This document shows, piece by piece, positions 8,644 to 17,677 of a stretch of 60,625 nucleotides of DNA. The notes below the pieces were generated by a model, which made no database searches, was not told the DNA's origin, and worked only from the letters and a program-made list of their open reading frames with translations. The position numbers were made by a program, and so were the translations under genes. Each line of letters opens with the position of its first letter. Position 1 is the stretch's first letter. Origin of the DNA: Legionellales bacterium RIFCSPHIGHO2_12_FULL_37_14 (lineage in GTDB: Bacteria > Pseudomonadota > Gammaproteobacteria > Legionellales > Legionellaceae); contig MHBC01000032.1 of the NCBI GenBank assembly GCA_001804735.1, forward strand, positions 1 through 60,625, given 5' to 3'.

Positions 8644-10363
8644 AAGGTGGTTGGGGAGTTATGCAAGGTGTTGTTGCCAACCTACATTCGTTGGCTATGA
8701 GCCGTCTTGAGGTATTACTAGGTGGCATTGAGGGCGGAGTTTCTTCGCTTAAGCTTGTTGGATTAAGTCTTTGCTGTATTAAGCTGGTTGAGCTTGCATC
8801 CTTTACCAAAGGACTTGGATCTCTACTTGAATCAATGTAATCATTGGAACTTGCTGAAGGTAAATTAAGCTCTTCTTTATCGCGCCCAAATCCTTTGGCA
8901 AGGGATTTAAGTACATAAATAACACCAAAAAGAGGAGCAAGGATTGCAGAGCCAAGAGCCATCTCGCGTGAAGCTTGATAATGACCTGCTTCATTCTCTT
9001 CTTGAAAAGCATTAAACAAATAGTTAGTTATTTTTAGGGACTGCCGGCCTCCTGCTGGAAACGCGCGTAACAAAACTTCAGTAGCATCAGGGGTTTTATT
9101 ATCGCGTAAGGCTTTCGCTTCTTGCTCGTTCAAATCCCCTTTTTTAAATTGGTTAACTCTATAAGTGTTGTAGGATAAAGTAGCTATAAGACCAACAACT
9201 CCTAAAACAATAAAAGTAAGTAAAACTGGCAAAGGAATAGGAGTAAACAAACTTACAAAAATTAATATGGTAGTTATGCCGCAATAGATTCCTAAGCCAT
9301 CACGAATTGCCTCACCAACGGCATGCCCATAGGTTAAGTTGGTTAGCCTTGCAGTTTCCTTTTCAATTTCTTTTAGTCTATCCGTGACTTCTTTTGTTTT
9401 ATCAGGACAAGATAACAGGAGTCTTTTTTCAGCTAAATACCCGCTTAGCTCTAGCTTTCTTTGAAAACAAAACTCTTCATATATCCCTCTTACTAAAGAT
9501 AAGCTCACATAAAATATGGCAAAAACATTTACCATAATGGCTAGTGGAGGAATTAGGTTGCATAAAAGATAAAGTCCTGCGTATAAATACATACCGTCTA
9601 AAGTGCTATTAAAGGCAGCTGATATATACCCAGTAATACGAGTCTTTGGCGGTTGTTTTTTATACACAAATTGCAGTAGAGTCTTAAGAGGTACAGCATC
9701 ATTAAGGTTTTTAATTTCGCCTTTATCAATTAAGGCTTCTAGTTGCTGTTGAAGTATGGGGTTTTTACTTAATTCCTTAGCTTTTTTCTCTGTAGAATTA
9801 CTCGTAAGCCATAACTGCAAATTATCATTAGCGGCTTGCTTTTTTTTGCGCCACGAACACATATGGCGATACCAAACCCTGCTTGTAAGGTAAGCCGCTC
9901 CTAAGGTAACACCCAAAGGCATAAGCACGCTTGACATAATAAGTGCTGAGGCGCCAAACGTTATACCTATAAATAAAAGGCTACGAGCACCTTTATAACC
10001 ATTTTTTAATGCTTTAATTGAGTCTCTGGCATAAGGCCAGCTGATGGCAAGCCAACGCAATACTCGATTTTTTTCACTTTCTTTAAAGTAACCGCCTAAA
10101 GCAGCGAAGGCGAGAAGGAAAATAGTTTCTATTGAGGCAACTGCTATTCCAATAGGCGATAAGAGCCAAAAATGCATTTTATCAGACGGCAAAGTACTGC
10201 CATCATTCATTGCTTCAAAAACATAGCTAATTATATTGCGGGCATCACTAATAGACGCTAATGCGAATAACACATAGACATATCTCTTTTCATCAAGCCA
10301 CGATGAAAACTTAATGATTAAGCGAGTAAATCTTTGCCAAAAGCTAGGGTTATCTTTTGCCAT
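8636..10363 (-). CDS. polytopic membrane protein of unknown function
   Basis: The product has 575 residues and I do not recognise a family. At least six hydrophobic segments are visible (near residues 28-50, 65-95, 130-160, 245-300, 355-405 and 470-490), separated by charged cytoplasmic-looking stretches including a Lys/Glu-rich coiled-coil-like region around 320-345. The last 70 residues are polar and rich in Ser, Pro and Asn. There is no cleavable signal. It converges on ftsW with an 8-base overlap and has no close minus-strand neighbour. The layout of several membrane segments plus a long polar C-terminal tail recalls secreted effectors of intracellular bacteria, but that is only a guess. 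Confidence 0.75.
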   Translation of the reverse strand: MAKDNPSFWQRFTRLIIKFSSWLDEKRYVYVLFALASISDARNIISYVFEAMNDGSTLPSDKMHFWLLSPIGIAVASIETIFLLAFAALGGYFKESEKNRVLRWLAISWPYARDSIKALKNGYKGARSLLFIGITFGASALIMSSVLMPLGVTLGAAYLTSRVWYRHMCSWRKKKQAANDNLQLWLTSNSTEKKAKELSKNPILQQQLEALIDKGEIKNLNDAVPLKTLLQFVYKKQPPKTRITGYISAAFNSTLDGMYLYAGLYLLCNLIPPLAIMVNVFAIFYVSLSLVRGIYEEFCFQRKLELSGYLAEKRLLLSCPDKTKEVTDRLKEIEKETARLTNLTYGHAVGEAIRDGLGIYCGITTILIFVSLFTPIPLPVLLTFIVLGVVGLIATLSYNTYRVNQFKKGDLNEQEAKALRDNKTPDATEVLLRAFPAGGRQSLKITNYLFNAFQEENEAGHYQASREMALGSAILAPLFGVIYVLKSLAKGFGRDKEELNLPSASSNDYIDSSRDPSPLVKDASSTSLIQQRLNPTSLSEETPPSMPPSNTSRRLIANECRLATTPCITPQPPFI

Positions 10364-10575
10364 CTGCTTGGAGGGCCTAACGCGCTCTTAAGTGGGGCGA
10401 ATTGTATTACTTCAGAGGCATCGTGTCAACAAAATTTGCAAACTGAATTATTTTAGATACAAAACTGTCTTGCAGTATAGCAAATTAAAAGCTATTTAAG
10501 AAACAAAATCTTGAGGGAGGGTAAAATTAGGGTTAAAGTAAATTACTTTTATAAATATTATCTAAGGACTTATAC

Positions 10576-10902
10576 ATGAGAAGTACATTATTTTGGCTAA
10601 TATCCTGCAGCACTATAACCCTTACAGCTTGCCAAGGTGTAGATGACTTTTTAACTGACACTGGCGCACGCCAACATAGCGAACAAGATATGGTAGTAAA
10701 CCCTGTTCCAAGACCACGGATTGCAGAACAAAAAACCTACAGCGAGCCTAAAAGCTCTCAGCAATCATCCGCCATTCCAACAGTCCCAAATACTCCTGCT
10801 GCGGTAAAACAAGAAAATCAAAGCGTAAATACTACTAACAATAAACCGAAAAGCACCGACTCAAATATGGTACCTAACGTTACGCCTACGTTTGGAGAGT
10901 AG
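10576..10902 (+). CDS. small predicted lipoprotein
   Basis: The product has 108 residues. A short signal peptide ends in a lipobox, LTAC, with the acylated Cys at residue 19. The rest is a low-complexity, Ser/Pro/Asn/Gln-rich tail without hydrophobic segments. It would sit at the inner or outer membrane facing the periplasm. I do not recognise the family. A 212-base non-coding stretch lies upstream and the gene converges on the GHMP kinase gene, so it is probably monocistronic. Confidence 0.75.
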   Translation: MRSTLFWLISCSTITLTACQGVDDFLTDTGARQHSEQDMVVNPVPRPRIAEQKTYSEPKSSQQSSAIPTVPNTPAAVKQENQSVNTTNNKPKSTDSNMVPNVTPTFGE

Positions 10903-10915
10903 TTTTGCACTGCCC

Positions 10916-11728
10916 CTAGGATAATACCAAGAGTCCTAAGGCTTTAAGTAATAAAAGAGCTTTATTTTGGGAATTTTTATCAATTACTAAAAGTATGACA
11001 TCTGCCCCCAGAGCGCCACAGCCTTTTGCGGCTTTTATGGAGGGAAAAGTTCTCAAGTGTTTTATCTTTGCCTTTGTCGATGGAGTAACGAAGCCATGGT
11101 TTTCTAAGGCTTTAGCATAAAGGTTTATACTGGCGCAAAAACTTTTACTGTCTTTATTTAGAATTGCGGTTTTAGTGTTTTCCACAATTAATGCTAAATC
11201 ATTAAGCCCGTTAAGCTTTGCAACTTGCTGTAAGTGTTCATGAGTTGCATGTTTTTCTCCTGTATGAGCTAGCACTAAGCTTAAATCTGTAAACGCAAGA
11301 TCTAGGCTCACAACTTTTACAGGGTTACTGGTTACATAAACACAAGAAGATTTACTTGTTTGGGCTAAGACATCATATCCGCTTGGCTTAAGGCCTTTGC
11401 CATGCCAACAGGCAGCATGATATGACTTAAGTAAGTCTTTATAAGTGAAGTTTTTATGGCAGGCTAAATAAGCCCCTAGAAACTGGGCGCTCGATGCTCC
11501 CATTCCGCCTATCCCATTATAAGGATCGGTAAATATAAGGCCTTGATTTTTTAAGCCATGTTGCCGCCAATAGATTCCTGCTGGCGAATCAGGATGAATC
11601 CCTTCAAGGCCTTCTTGCGGTTTGGTGGCAATTTGAAAAAAAGGTTTAGTAAGCAATAAAATTGCCGGCATGCCTAATAAAGCAGCATATTCACCTACTA
11701 AAAAAGTTTTTCCTGGGATTTTGTGCAT
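10916..11728 (-). CDS. GHMP-family kinase, probably of the mevalonate pathway
   Basis: The product has 270 residues. It begins KTFLVGEYAALLGMPAI, the GHMP N-terminal motif, and has the ATP-binding loop GIGGMGASSAQF. The C-terminal part contains KGCGALGADVILLV, like the family's third motif. It lies 2 bases after mvaA and downstream of fni, so it probably phosphorylates mevalonate or phosphomevalonate. Which step it performs cannot be decided by eye. A second GHMP kinase and a diphosphomevalonate decarboxylase would be needed elsewhere in the genome. At 270 residues it is slightly shorter than typical mevalonate kinases. Confidence 0.8.
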   Translation of the reverse strand: MHKIPGKTFLVGEYAALLGMPAILLLTKPFFQIATKPQEGLEGIHPDSPAGIYWRQHGLKNQGLIFTDPYNGIGGMGASSAQFLGAYLACHKNFTYKDLLKSYHAACWHGKGLKPSGYDVLAQTSKSSCVYVTSNPVKVVSLDLAFTDLSLVLAHTGEKHATHEHLQQVAKLNGLNDLALIVENTKTAILNKDSKSFCASINLYAKALENHGFVTPSTKAKIKHLRTFPSIKAAKGCGALGADVILLVIDKNSQNKALLLLKALGLLVLS

Positions 11729-11730
11729 TA

Positions 11731-13029
11731 CTACGATACTGATAAGTTTTGTCTTATTTCTGATAAGAATTGCTCGGCGTGCGATAAGCTAACACGCTGG
11801 CTACTTAAAAGGTAAGACTGTAATTTTGCGGTTAACAATGGGCGTTCTTTATCATTAGCTCCTGTTACTAAAACCAAATTATCAATATGCAGCTTCATAT
11901 GCCCTTTGATAATGCCATCGGTGCATAACGCTCTTAAAGCACCTAGATTTTGGACAAGACCAACAGCTGCCATTACGCGAGATAATTCGTTAGCGCTTTT
12001 AGTTTTTAACATGCTTAAGCAAAGTTTGGCGGTAGGATGCAGAGAAGTTACGCCACCTACCGTGCCTACTATTAAAGGAGCTTCTAAAACTCCGATTAAG
12101 GTTTTAGCTTCATAGCGCCATTGGCTAAGCGCTCTATATTGGCCGCTTCTTGCAGCATAAGCATGCATTCCTGCTTCTATGGCGCGCCAATCGTTGCCAG
12201 TTGCTATAGCAAGCGCATCTATGCCGTTCATTATGCCCTTATTATGGGTTGCTGCGCGGTATGGATCTATGGTTGCAAAAAAAGCTGCTTCTTCTATCCT
12301 TTTGCCTAAACTTTTCGCTACACCTTTTATTTTAACTTCCGCGCGGGTTAGCTTTTGATCATTTAAATTGGATAATATGCATAAGCTAACTTTTTCATTG
12401 CTTAACTCCTCAAGCGGGTTTTTTAAAAACTCTAAAGCTTGATTGATTGCATTAGCCCCCATGGCATCACAACTTTCCATAGTTACATGAATAACGGCCA
12501 TATCTTTACCATCATGGTAGGGGATATGTCTTAATTGCATATCAATAACCCCGCCACCACGCTTGACCATGCTAGATAAAACTTCTCTATTAACTAGTTT
12601 GATAAGCTCATTTTTATGTTGCAAAAAGATCTGCTGCAATTGGCTAAAATTCTTCACATGTTGCAACTGAATTTGGCCCAGAATTCCTGTTCCTGTAATT
12701 GAGGTTGTAATTTCACCTTGTTCACTTATCCATTTAGCGGTTTTTGATAAAGCCGCTATAATTGAAGTTTCTTCTACAGCTAGAGGGATTACGTAATCTT
12801 TGTTGTCAATTTTAAAATAAGTAGCAACTCCTAATGGGAGCTCGAAATATCCTATGCTATTTTCTATAAATTTTTCGGCAAACACTAGGTCTTCAACACC
12901 CCCTGTTTGCAAGAAATTGATATCTTCTGCTGATAAGGCGCCCATATCTTTAAGCCTCAAGAATCGTTCTTCACGCGTAAGTTTAGAAAATCCTTGGAAT
13001 AAAGGTTTAATTGACCTTGCTAAAGACAT
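11731..13029 (-). CDS. mvaA: hydroxymethylglutaryl-CoA reductase, class II
   Basis: The product has 432 residues, typical for bacterial class II enzymes. Catalytic features can be placed: Glu56 in ENSIG, DAMGAN at 188-193, Lys264 in THNKGIMNG, Asp280 in TGNDWRA and the GHMKLH segment around His377. It reduces HMG-CoA to mevalonate. It starts inside the end of fni (10-base overlap) and is followed 2 bases later by the GHMP kinase, so the three form one operon. The mevalonate route is uncommon in gammaproteobacteria but known in Coxiella and some Legionellales. Confidence 0.95.
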   Translation of the reverse strand: MSLARSIKPLFQGFSKLTREERFLRLKDMGALSAEDINFLQTGGVEDLVFAEKFIENSIGYFELPLGVATYFKIDNKDYVIPLAVEETSIIAALSKTAKWISEQGEITTSITGTGILGQIQLQHVKNFSQLQQIFLQHKNELIKLVNREVLSSMVKRGGGVIDMQLRHIPYHDGKDMAVIHVTMESCDAMGANAINQALEFLKNPLEELSNEKVSLCILSNLNDQKLTRAEVKIKGVAKSLGKRIEEAAFFATIDPYRAATHNKGIMNGIDALAIATGNDWRAIEAGMHAYAARSGQYRALSQWRYEAKTLIGVLEAPLIVGTVGGVTSLHPTAKLCLSMLKTKSANELSRVMAAVGLVQNLGALRALCTDGIIKGHMKLHIDNLVLVTGANDKERPLLTAKLQSYLLSSQRVSLSHAEQFLSEIRQNLSVS

Positions 13030-14048
13030 GCTACCTCCTTTAATGAACCTAGGTTAAAACTTCCTGTACAAAACATAGCTATGCGCAAGTTATGTTCTAT
13101 TTCGCGCATTTTTTGGATTACAATATCAACTCCCAAGACAGCAGCCTCCAGCATTAATTTAGCAAATCCTACCGACGTGGCGCCAAAAGCAATAGCTTTA
13201 GCAGCATCAAGACCATTGCGTATTCCACCAGATGCCCATACTTCGCATGCAAGATTAGCCTCTTTAGCAAAAATTAAACTTTCAAGTGTAGTTAAACCCC
13301 AATTCTTAAATATTATAGCCGCAGTGTGGGCTAAGGTTTCTTTAGTTGTGCGTCCGCCTTCAATTCTTCCCCAATGCGTTCCTCCAAGACCACTAACATC
13401 AATAGCAGTTACGCCTATTGAATCTAGTCTCCGCATGGTTGCCGCACTAAATCCACAGCCCGTCTCTTTCACAACTATAGGCAAAGCTAAATTATTAACA
13501 CAAGATTCAATGGCCGCAAGTGCGCCTTTAAATTGGGGTGTTCCTTCAGGCTGAATGCATTCTTGGAGAGCATTACAATGGATAATTAGTGCAGAAGCTT
13601 CAATGGCATCGACTAGCTTTTGCAATTTTTGGATAGGGGTATGAATAACTTGCGTAACCCCTAAATTGCTTAAAAGTTGCAGTTTAGGATATTTCTTACG
13701 CAATAAAGGCCATCTATCGACGGAGCTTGGGTCGTCAAGCTCACGTCTTTGCGATCCAACCCCCATAGACCAAGAAGTTTCTACGCAAGCTTGCATGAGC
13801 ACGTCATTTAACTTATAAGCATTATCGTGGCCTGCAGTCATTGAGCTAACAAAAAAGGGCGAAGGGCAAAGAGAGCCAAACCGGGATGAGCTAATATCAA
13901 CTTCAGTGAAATTGCCAGAAGGCAAAGCCTCGTGCATTAATCGCACCTTGTCAAAATCGTTCATTTCCACCGCTTGATGCTCTGGTTTAAGAGCTAGGGT
14001 TAAGTGATCTTTTTTACGCTTTACAAAAGTAGGATCTGCTGGGGACAT
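13020..14048 (-). CDS. fni: isopentenyl-diphosphate delta-isomerase, type 2
   Basis: The product has 342 residues and the FMN-dependent type 2 isomerase pattern: PFFVSSMTAGHD near the N-terminus, MGVGSQRRELDD, VKETGCGFS and a C-terminal GGIRNGLDAAKAIAFGA phosphate-binding segment. It interconverts IPP and DMAPP, the final step of the mevalonate route. It is first in the fni-mvaA-GHMP kinase operon. It is unrelated to the type 1 isomerase found in E. coli. Confidence 0.93.
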   Translation of the reverse strand: MSPADPTFVKRKKDHLTLALKPEHQAVEMNDFDKVRLMHEALPSGNFTEVDISSSRFGSLCPSPFFVSSMTAGHDNAYKLNDVLMQACVETSWSMGVGSQRRELDDPSSVDRWPLLRKKYPKLQLLSNLGVTQVIHTPIQKLQKLVDAIEASALIIHCNALQECIQPEGTPQFKGALAAIESCVNNLALPIVVKETGCGFSAATMRRLDSIGVTAIDVSGLGGTHWGRIEGGRTTKETLAHTAAIIFKNWGLTTLESLIFAKEANLACEVWASGGIRNGLDAAKAIAFGATSVGFAKLMLEAAVLGVDIVIQKMREIEHNLRIAMFCTGSFNLGSLKEVACL

Positions 14049-14104
14049 TATACAGCTAGTAAAAAAATTCAGAGCTTAGCATACTTCTTTGTATTATTAA
14101 AATA

Positions 14105-15619
14105 TTAATTACGTAAACTTTGCTTAAAAGCTAATGCCTGCTTAATGTCTGCGATGGTTACGTTAAGGTTGTCATTATAATCAGCAACACTGCGGGCTAC
14201 TTTAAGGATGCGGTGATAGGAACGTGCGGATAAATTAAGGGATGCCATCGTCCTATGTAAAAAGGCTAATTCTGCGTCTTGTAACTTAGACACTTTCTCG
14301 CATTGTTTTACGTTTAGCGCTGCATTTAAACAGTTTTGGCGTTTCAGTTGTTTAGATCTTAGCAACGCAGTACGTTCCCTTATAGATCTACTAAGATTTT
14401 CTTTATTATCACTTAGGGGAGCAATTAAGGTTTGAAATGGGATTGGCTCTACATTAAGGTGCATATCTATCCTTTCTAAGAGCGGAGCGGAAAGTTTTGC
14501 TAAATAACGCTGTATTCGGTCAGGGGTACAAGAGCAATTAGCAGCCTTATTGCCCCATTGCCCACAAGGACATGGATTCATAGCGCCTATTAATTGAAAT
14601 TTAGCCGGAAAAGTTACTTGCATAGCTGCGCGTGCTACATGAACATTACCAGATTCTAAGGGTTCTCTTAAGGACTCTAGAGTATGCCTTTGAAACTCTG
14701 GCAATTCATCGAGAAACAATACCCCATTATGGGCGAGAGATATTTCTCCAGGTTTTGGAGGGTTGCCGCCCCCTACCATAGCTATGGTTGAGGATGTGTG
14801 ATGCGGGCTACGTAAAGGGGGTCTTTTCCAGCTTGTAAATAATGGGCCTTTACCTTTTAGTGAATAAAGAGTGCTTACTTCCAGAGCTTCTTGATTTGTT
14901 AGATCTGGTAAAATAGTAATAAATCTTTGCGCAAGCATGGTTTTTCCACTTCCCGGCGGGCCAAACATTAATACGCTATGGCCGCCACAAGCAGCAATTT
15001 CCAAGGCGAACTTTGCATGCATCTGGCCTTTAATATCTGACCAATCAATACTGCTTGCTTGTTGGTCTTTAGGTTGACTACATTCAGGAAGAGGTTTAAG
15101 AGGGGTGTCTTGGCATAGGTAGTTACAAATTTCGCATAAGCTTTTTGCGCATAAAACATTATCAAGCTCTGTAATGGCAGCTTCTAACGCATTGGCTTTG
15201 GCAATAATTAACTTTTTTTTATCATTTTTGGCAGCAATTACCATAGGAATTATGCTGGAAACAGCGCGCAACTGGCCATCTAAGGCTAATTCGCCTACAA
15301 ATTCGTGTTCACTTAGTTTAAAAGGGGGAATTTGTTGTGAAGCAGCTAAAATCCCGATGGCGATTGCTAAATCATGCCCACTCCCGGTTTTGGGAAGTTC
15401 AGCGGGGGCCAAATTTACGGTAATACGGCGATAAGGAAAATCAAAATTGCTGTTTAAAATGGCGCTCCTAACCCTGTCTTTGCTTTCTTTAATAGCGGTT
15501 TCAGGAAGTCCTACAATTGAAAATTGGGGTAACCCGCTCGAAATATGCACCTCAACAGCAACGCTTTCTGCAGTAATACCTTGAACACACCGGGTTTTGA
15601 TTAACGCGAAGTTAAGCAT
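14105..15619 (-). CDS. comM: YifB/ComM family Mg-chelatase-like AAA+ ATPase
   Basis: The product has 504 residues, normal for the family. An N-terminal Lon-protease-like fold (SGLPQFSIVGLPETAIKESK, TVNLAPAELPKTGSGHDLAI) is followed by a Walker A loop GPPGSGKT near residue 220, GVLFLDELPEF, and a C-terminal domain with a Cys-rich MNPCPCGQWG segment. ComM is a hexameric helicase that extends heteroduplex during natural transformation in other gammaproteobacteria. dprA, another transformation gene, lies at 53.1-54.2 kb. The start at 15619 gives the expected MLNFALIKTR beginning. Confidence 0.93.
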   Translation of the reverse strand: MLNFALIKTRCVQGITAESVAVEVHISSGLPQFSIVGLPETAIKESKDRVRSAILNSNFDFPYRRITVNLAPAELPKTGSGHDLAIAIGILAASQQIPPFKLSEHEFVGELALDGQLRAVSSIIPMVIAAKNDKKKLIIAKANALEAAITELDNVLCAKSLCEICNYLCQDTPLKPLPECSQPKDQQASSIDWSDIKGQMHAKFALEIAACGGHSVLMFGPPGSGKTMLAQRFITILPDLTNQEALEVSTLYSLKGKGPLFTSWKRPPLRSPHHTSSTIAMVGGGNPPKPGEISLAHNGVLFLDELPEFQRHTLESLREPLESGNVHVARAAMQVTFPAKFQLIGAMNPCPCGQWGNKAANCSCTPDRIQRYLAKLSAPLLERIDMHLNVEPIPFQTLIAPLSDNKENLSRSIRERTALLRSKQLKRQNCLNAALNVKQCEKVSKLQDAELAFLHRTMASLNLSARSYHRILKVARSVADYNDNLNVTIADIKQALAFKQSLRN

Positions 15620-15705
15620 TTTATTCTTCCATGTAAACGAGCTTGCGCGGCGAGGTTAGCATTACAAAGTTTAGCTGTCTAGTGGGCAGATCCTAAAGAC
15701 AATTC

Positions 15706-15858
15706 TGTGGATAACTTTTAATAAATAATTTTGTTACAGCGGGAATTTTTATTGGTTATTAATATACAATACACACAGACAAAGGGTTTAACGCCAGTTC
15801 ATAGCATACTTTCTGTCTTAACTTTATTCACAAAGTCTGTGGATAAATATGTGTATAA
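15706..15858. other. cluster of four DnaA-box matches (origin-like or DnaA-binding region)
   Basis: Four exact matches to TTATNCACA lie in the 278-base gap between comM and the C69 peptidase gene: TGTGGATAA at 15706-15714, TTATTCACA at 15824-15832, TGTGGATAA at 15838-15846 and TGTGTATAA at 15850-15858. The last three fall within 35 bases and alternate in orientation. The intervening DNA is very AT-rich. Genes from 8.6 to 15.6 kb are mostly minus and those from 15.9 to 31 kb mostly plus, as expected of leading strands leaving an origin. No dnaA, dnaN or mnmG is in the window, so a secondary DnaA-binding site is equally possible. Confidence 0.5.
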
Positions 15859-15897
15859 TAATTATAATGCGTCTTTATATATTACTTTGTTTTTACT

Positions 15898-17523
15898 ATG
15901 GCGCGCTTAAAATCTTATATTTTCCTATTAGTTACATTTTATCTGACATTATTTTCTTCTTACCTTTTTGCCTGTTTTACAATTCTTGTTGGTAAAGATG
16001 CAACCGTTAACAAAGTTGCCTTAATTGCGCGCAGCTCAGATACAAAAGACGCAAGAAGATCTAAGCTCTTAAAAGTCTACTATAAAAATCATCTGCATAA
16101 ACTTTATATTGGTCTTCCTTACTGGGATCTTGAAGCAGATCCAACTTATGATATGCCACAAGTTACCACAAATCGTTACGGAGTATCTATTAGCGCGACC
16201 GAAACTATTCAAAGCAATCAGTTAGCCTTATCTTTAGATCCTCCCTCTTTTGCTGGCAGAGGAGTATCTGAACCTAATATTCCGGCAATTGTTATGCCAG
16301 ATGCTACTAGCGCCATTGATGCTGTTAAAATATTAGGTAAAGCTATCGAAGAGCGCGGAGTTAATGATAGCTGGGGATTTGGCGTATTATTTTCCGATAA
16401 AACCGAAACTTGGTATCTAGAAACCTTAAGTACGCATCAGTGGGTGGCTATAAGAATTCCCGATGATGTATACTTTGTTGCCGCCAACGGCCCGCAACAA
16501 ATTCAAGAATATTTACCCACAAAATACACTTATTTAATGTCTTTTTATCAGGTCAAAAGCCCCATTGATTTTGCCCATGAACATCAATTCGCAAACTTAA
16601 AAAATGGCGTATTTGATTTTCGCGCGACCTATGGCGATATTTATGCCGCAAACAATAATACAAGTAATTATATTAGGATAGCGTACGCTCAACACTTACT
16701 TAACCCTGCTACTATGCCTTTTAATGAGGACGCTATTAATAAAGGCACATATCCTATGTTTCTCAAACCTGAAAATCCTATATCAATTGAAGACATTAAA
16801 GCTATTCAATCAAGTCATTATGCTGAATACCCGCAGTATGATCCTTATATTTGGTCATACAAAGACACGGATAATCATCCCTTTTATTATCCTATTACCG
16901 TAATGCGTACCAGTAATGCCCATGTTACCGAAGTCAGAGAACCTTTAGATCAAGTAGACTCATCAATTTCCAATGTGCAATATATTGCGCTCGGTATGCC
17001 ACTTATTAGTGTTTATTTGCCAATTTATTATGGAATTAATAAAGTTCCAACTAGCCTAACTAAGGCTAGTAACATCGCCGATGATTTTTCTTTATTTTGG
17101 CAATTTCGTAAAATCCAGACTTTAGTTTTTCTCCATGATCCTGCGAAAAATATTCCCTATGAGTTTAATGCGCGCCTTCAATACGTAAAACAAAAATACC
17201 AAACACTCGATAACTATCTAAAAAACAAACAAAACACCATGGAAAAAATTTATAAAATAGTCCGCAACACCGCGCTAATTGATCAATTTACCCAAGAAGC
17301 AGCAGATCAAATTCAAGAAGTAAATCAACAAATAATTAACCATTTTCTTACAGAGCTTAATATAGATGCTTTATATAAGCTTACAAATAATGCCGAACGC
17401 AACACATGGTTTACTAATACTCTAAGAGAGCAAGATTGTTTTTACCGCATAAATAAATGTAATCCCAAAGAAAAATACTTTATGCAAACTCTGCGAGATA
17501 AGTATGTGGATGAACCAGTTTAG
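15898..17523 (+). CDS. peptidase C69 family (dipeptidase A-like) secreted hydrolase
   Basis: The product has 541 residues. A hydrophobic signal sequence (about 5-25) runs directly into Cys26 in CFTILVGKDATVNK, the N-terminal nucleophile context of C69 Ntn hydrolases, followed by LIARSSDT. Downstream, SWGFGVLF and ETWYLETLSTHQW agree with the family. Cleavage just before Cys26 would free the catalytic amino group, giving a periplasmic or secreted dipeptidase. Because Cys follows the signal directly, a lipoprotein reading is possible, but the Ntn motif fits better. AT-rich sequence with two TATAAT matches (15854-15859, 15863-15868) precedes the gene. No homologous neighbours. Confidence 0.8.
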   Translation: MARLKSYIFLLVTFYLTLFSSYLFACFTILVGKDATVNKVALIARSSDTKDARRSKLLKVYYKNHLHKLYIGLPYWDLEADPTYDMPQVTTNRYGVSISATETIQSNQLALSLDPPSFAGRGVSEPNIPAIVMPDATSAIDAVKILGKAIEERGVNDSWGFGVLFSDKTETWYLETLSTHQWVAIRIPDDVYFVAANGPQQIQEYLPTKYTYLMSFYQVKSPIDFAHEHQFANLKNGVFDFRATYGDIYAANNNTSNYIRIAYAQHLLNPATMPFNEDAINKGTYPMFLKPENPISIEDIKAIQSSHYAEYPQYDPYIWSYKDTDNHPFYYPITVMRTSNAHVTEVREPLDQVDSSISNVQYIALGMPLISVYLPIYYGINKVPTSLTKASNIADDFSLFWQFRKIQTLVFLHDPAKNIPYEFNARLQYVKQKYQTLDNYLKNKQNTMEKIYKIVRNTALIDQFTQEAADQIQEVNQQIINHFLTELNIDALYKLTNNAERNTWFTNTLREQDCFYRINKCNPKEKYFMQTLRDKYVDEPV

Positions 17524-17536
17524 TTGAGCAGCGCGT

Positions 17537-17571
17537 TATCATACTAACTGTATCACATCGTTAGTGTGATA
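17537..17571. promoter_or_regulatory. inverted repeat after the C69 gene
   Basis: TATCATACTAAC at 17537-17548 pairs with GTTAGTGTGATA at 17560-17571 (one G-U pair). An overlapping alternative stem pairs TGTATCAC at 17549-17556 with GTGATACA at 17566-17573. There is no run of T after the stem, so it is not a classical terminator. It could be an operator or a mutually exclusive hairpin pair in the short gap between the peptidase and ATPase genes. Confidence 0.35.
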
Positions 17572-17632
17572 CAATTGGCGTTTTGAATATTTATTTTCCC
17601 ACATCGCGTAAATTTAATTTGAATATACGTTT

Positions 17633-17674
17633 TAACCGGGTTAAAATAACCTAATAGTAATTTTATCCCGGTTA
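17633..17674. promoter_or_regulatory. 15-base inverted repeat over the ATPase ribosome-binding region
   Basis: TAACCGGGTTAAAAT (17633-17647) and ATTTTATCCCGGTTA (17660-17674) form an inverted repeat with one mismatch and a 12-base loop. It ends 3 bases before the ATG of the ATPase gene at 17678, where the ribosome-binding site should be. The left arm is part of the self-palindrome TTTAACCGGGTTAAA. Either a repressor operator or a hairpin that hides the start is plausible. No Shine-Dalgarno sequence is otherwise visible. Confidence 0.45.
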
Positions 17675-17677
17675 AAT

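Noticed and set aside
13081-13554. 157-residue plus-strand frame
   Set aside because: Antisense to fni, which has clear family motifs throughout.
17537-17571. intrinsic terminator of the C69 gene
   Set aside because: The stem is AT-rich and no T-run follows, so it is listed only as a regulatory inverted repeat.
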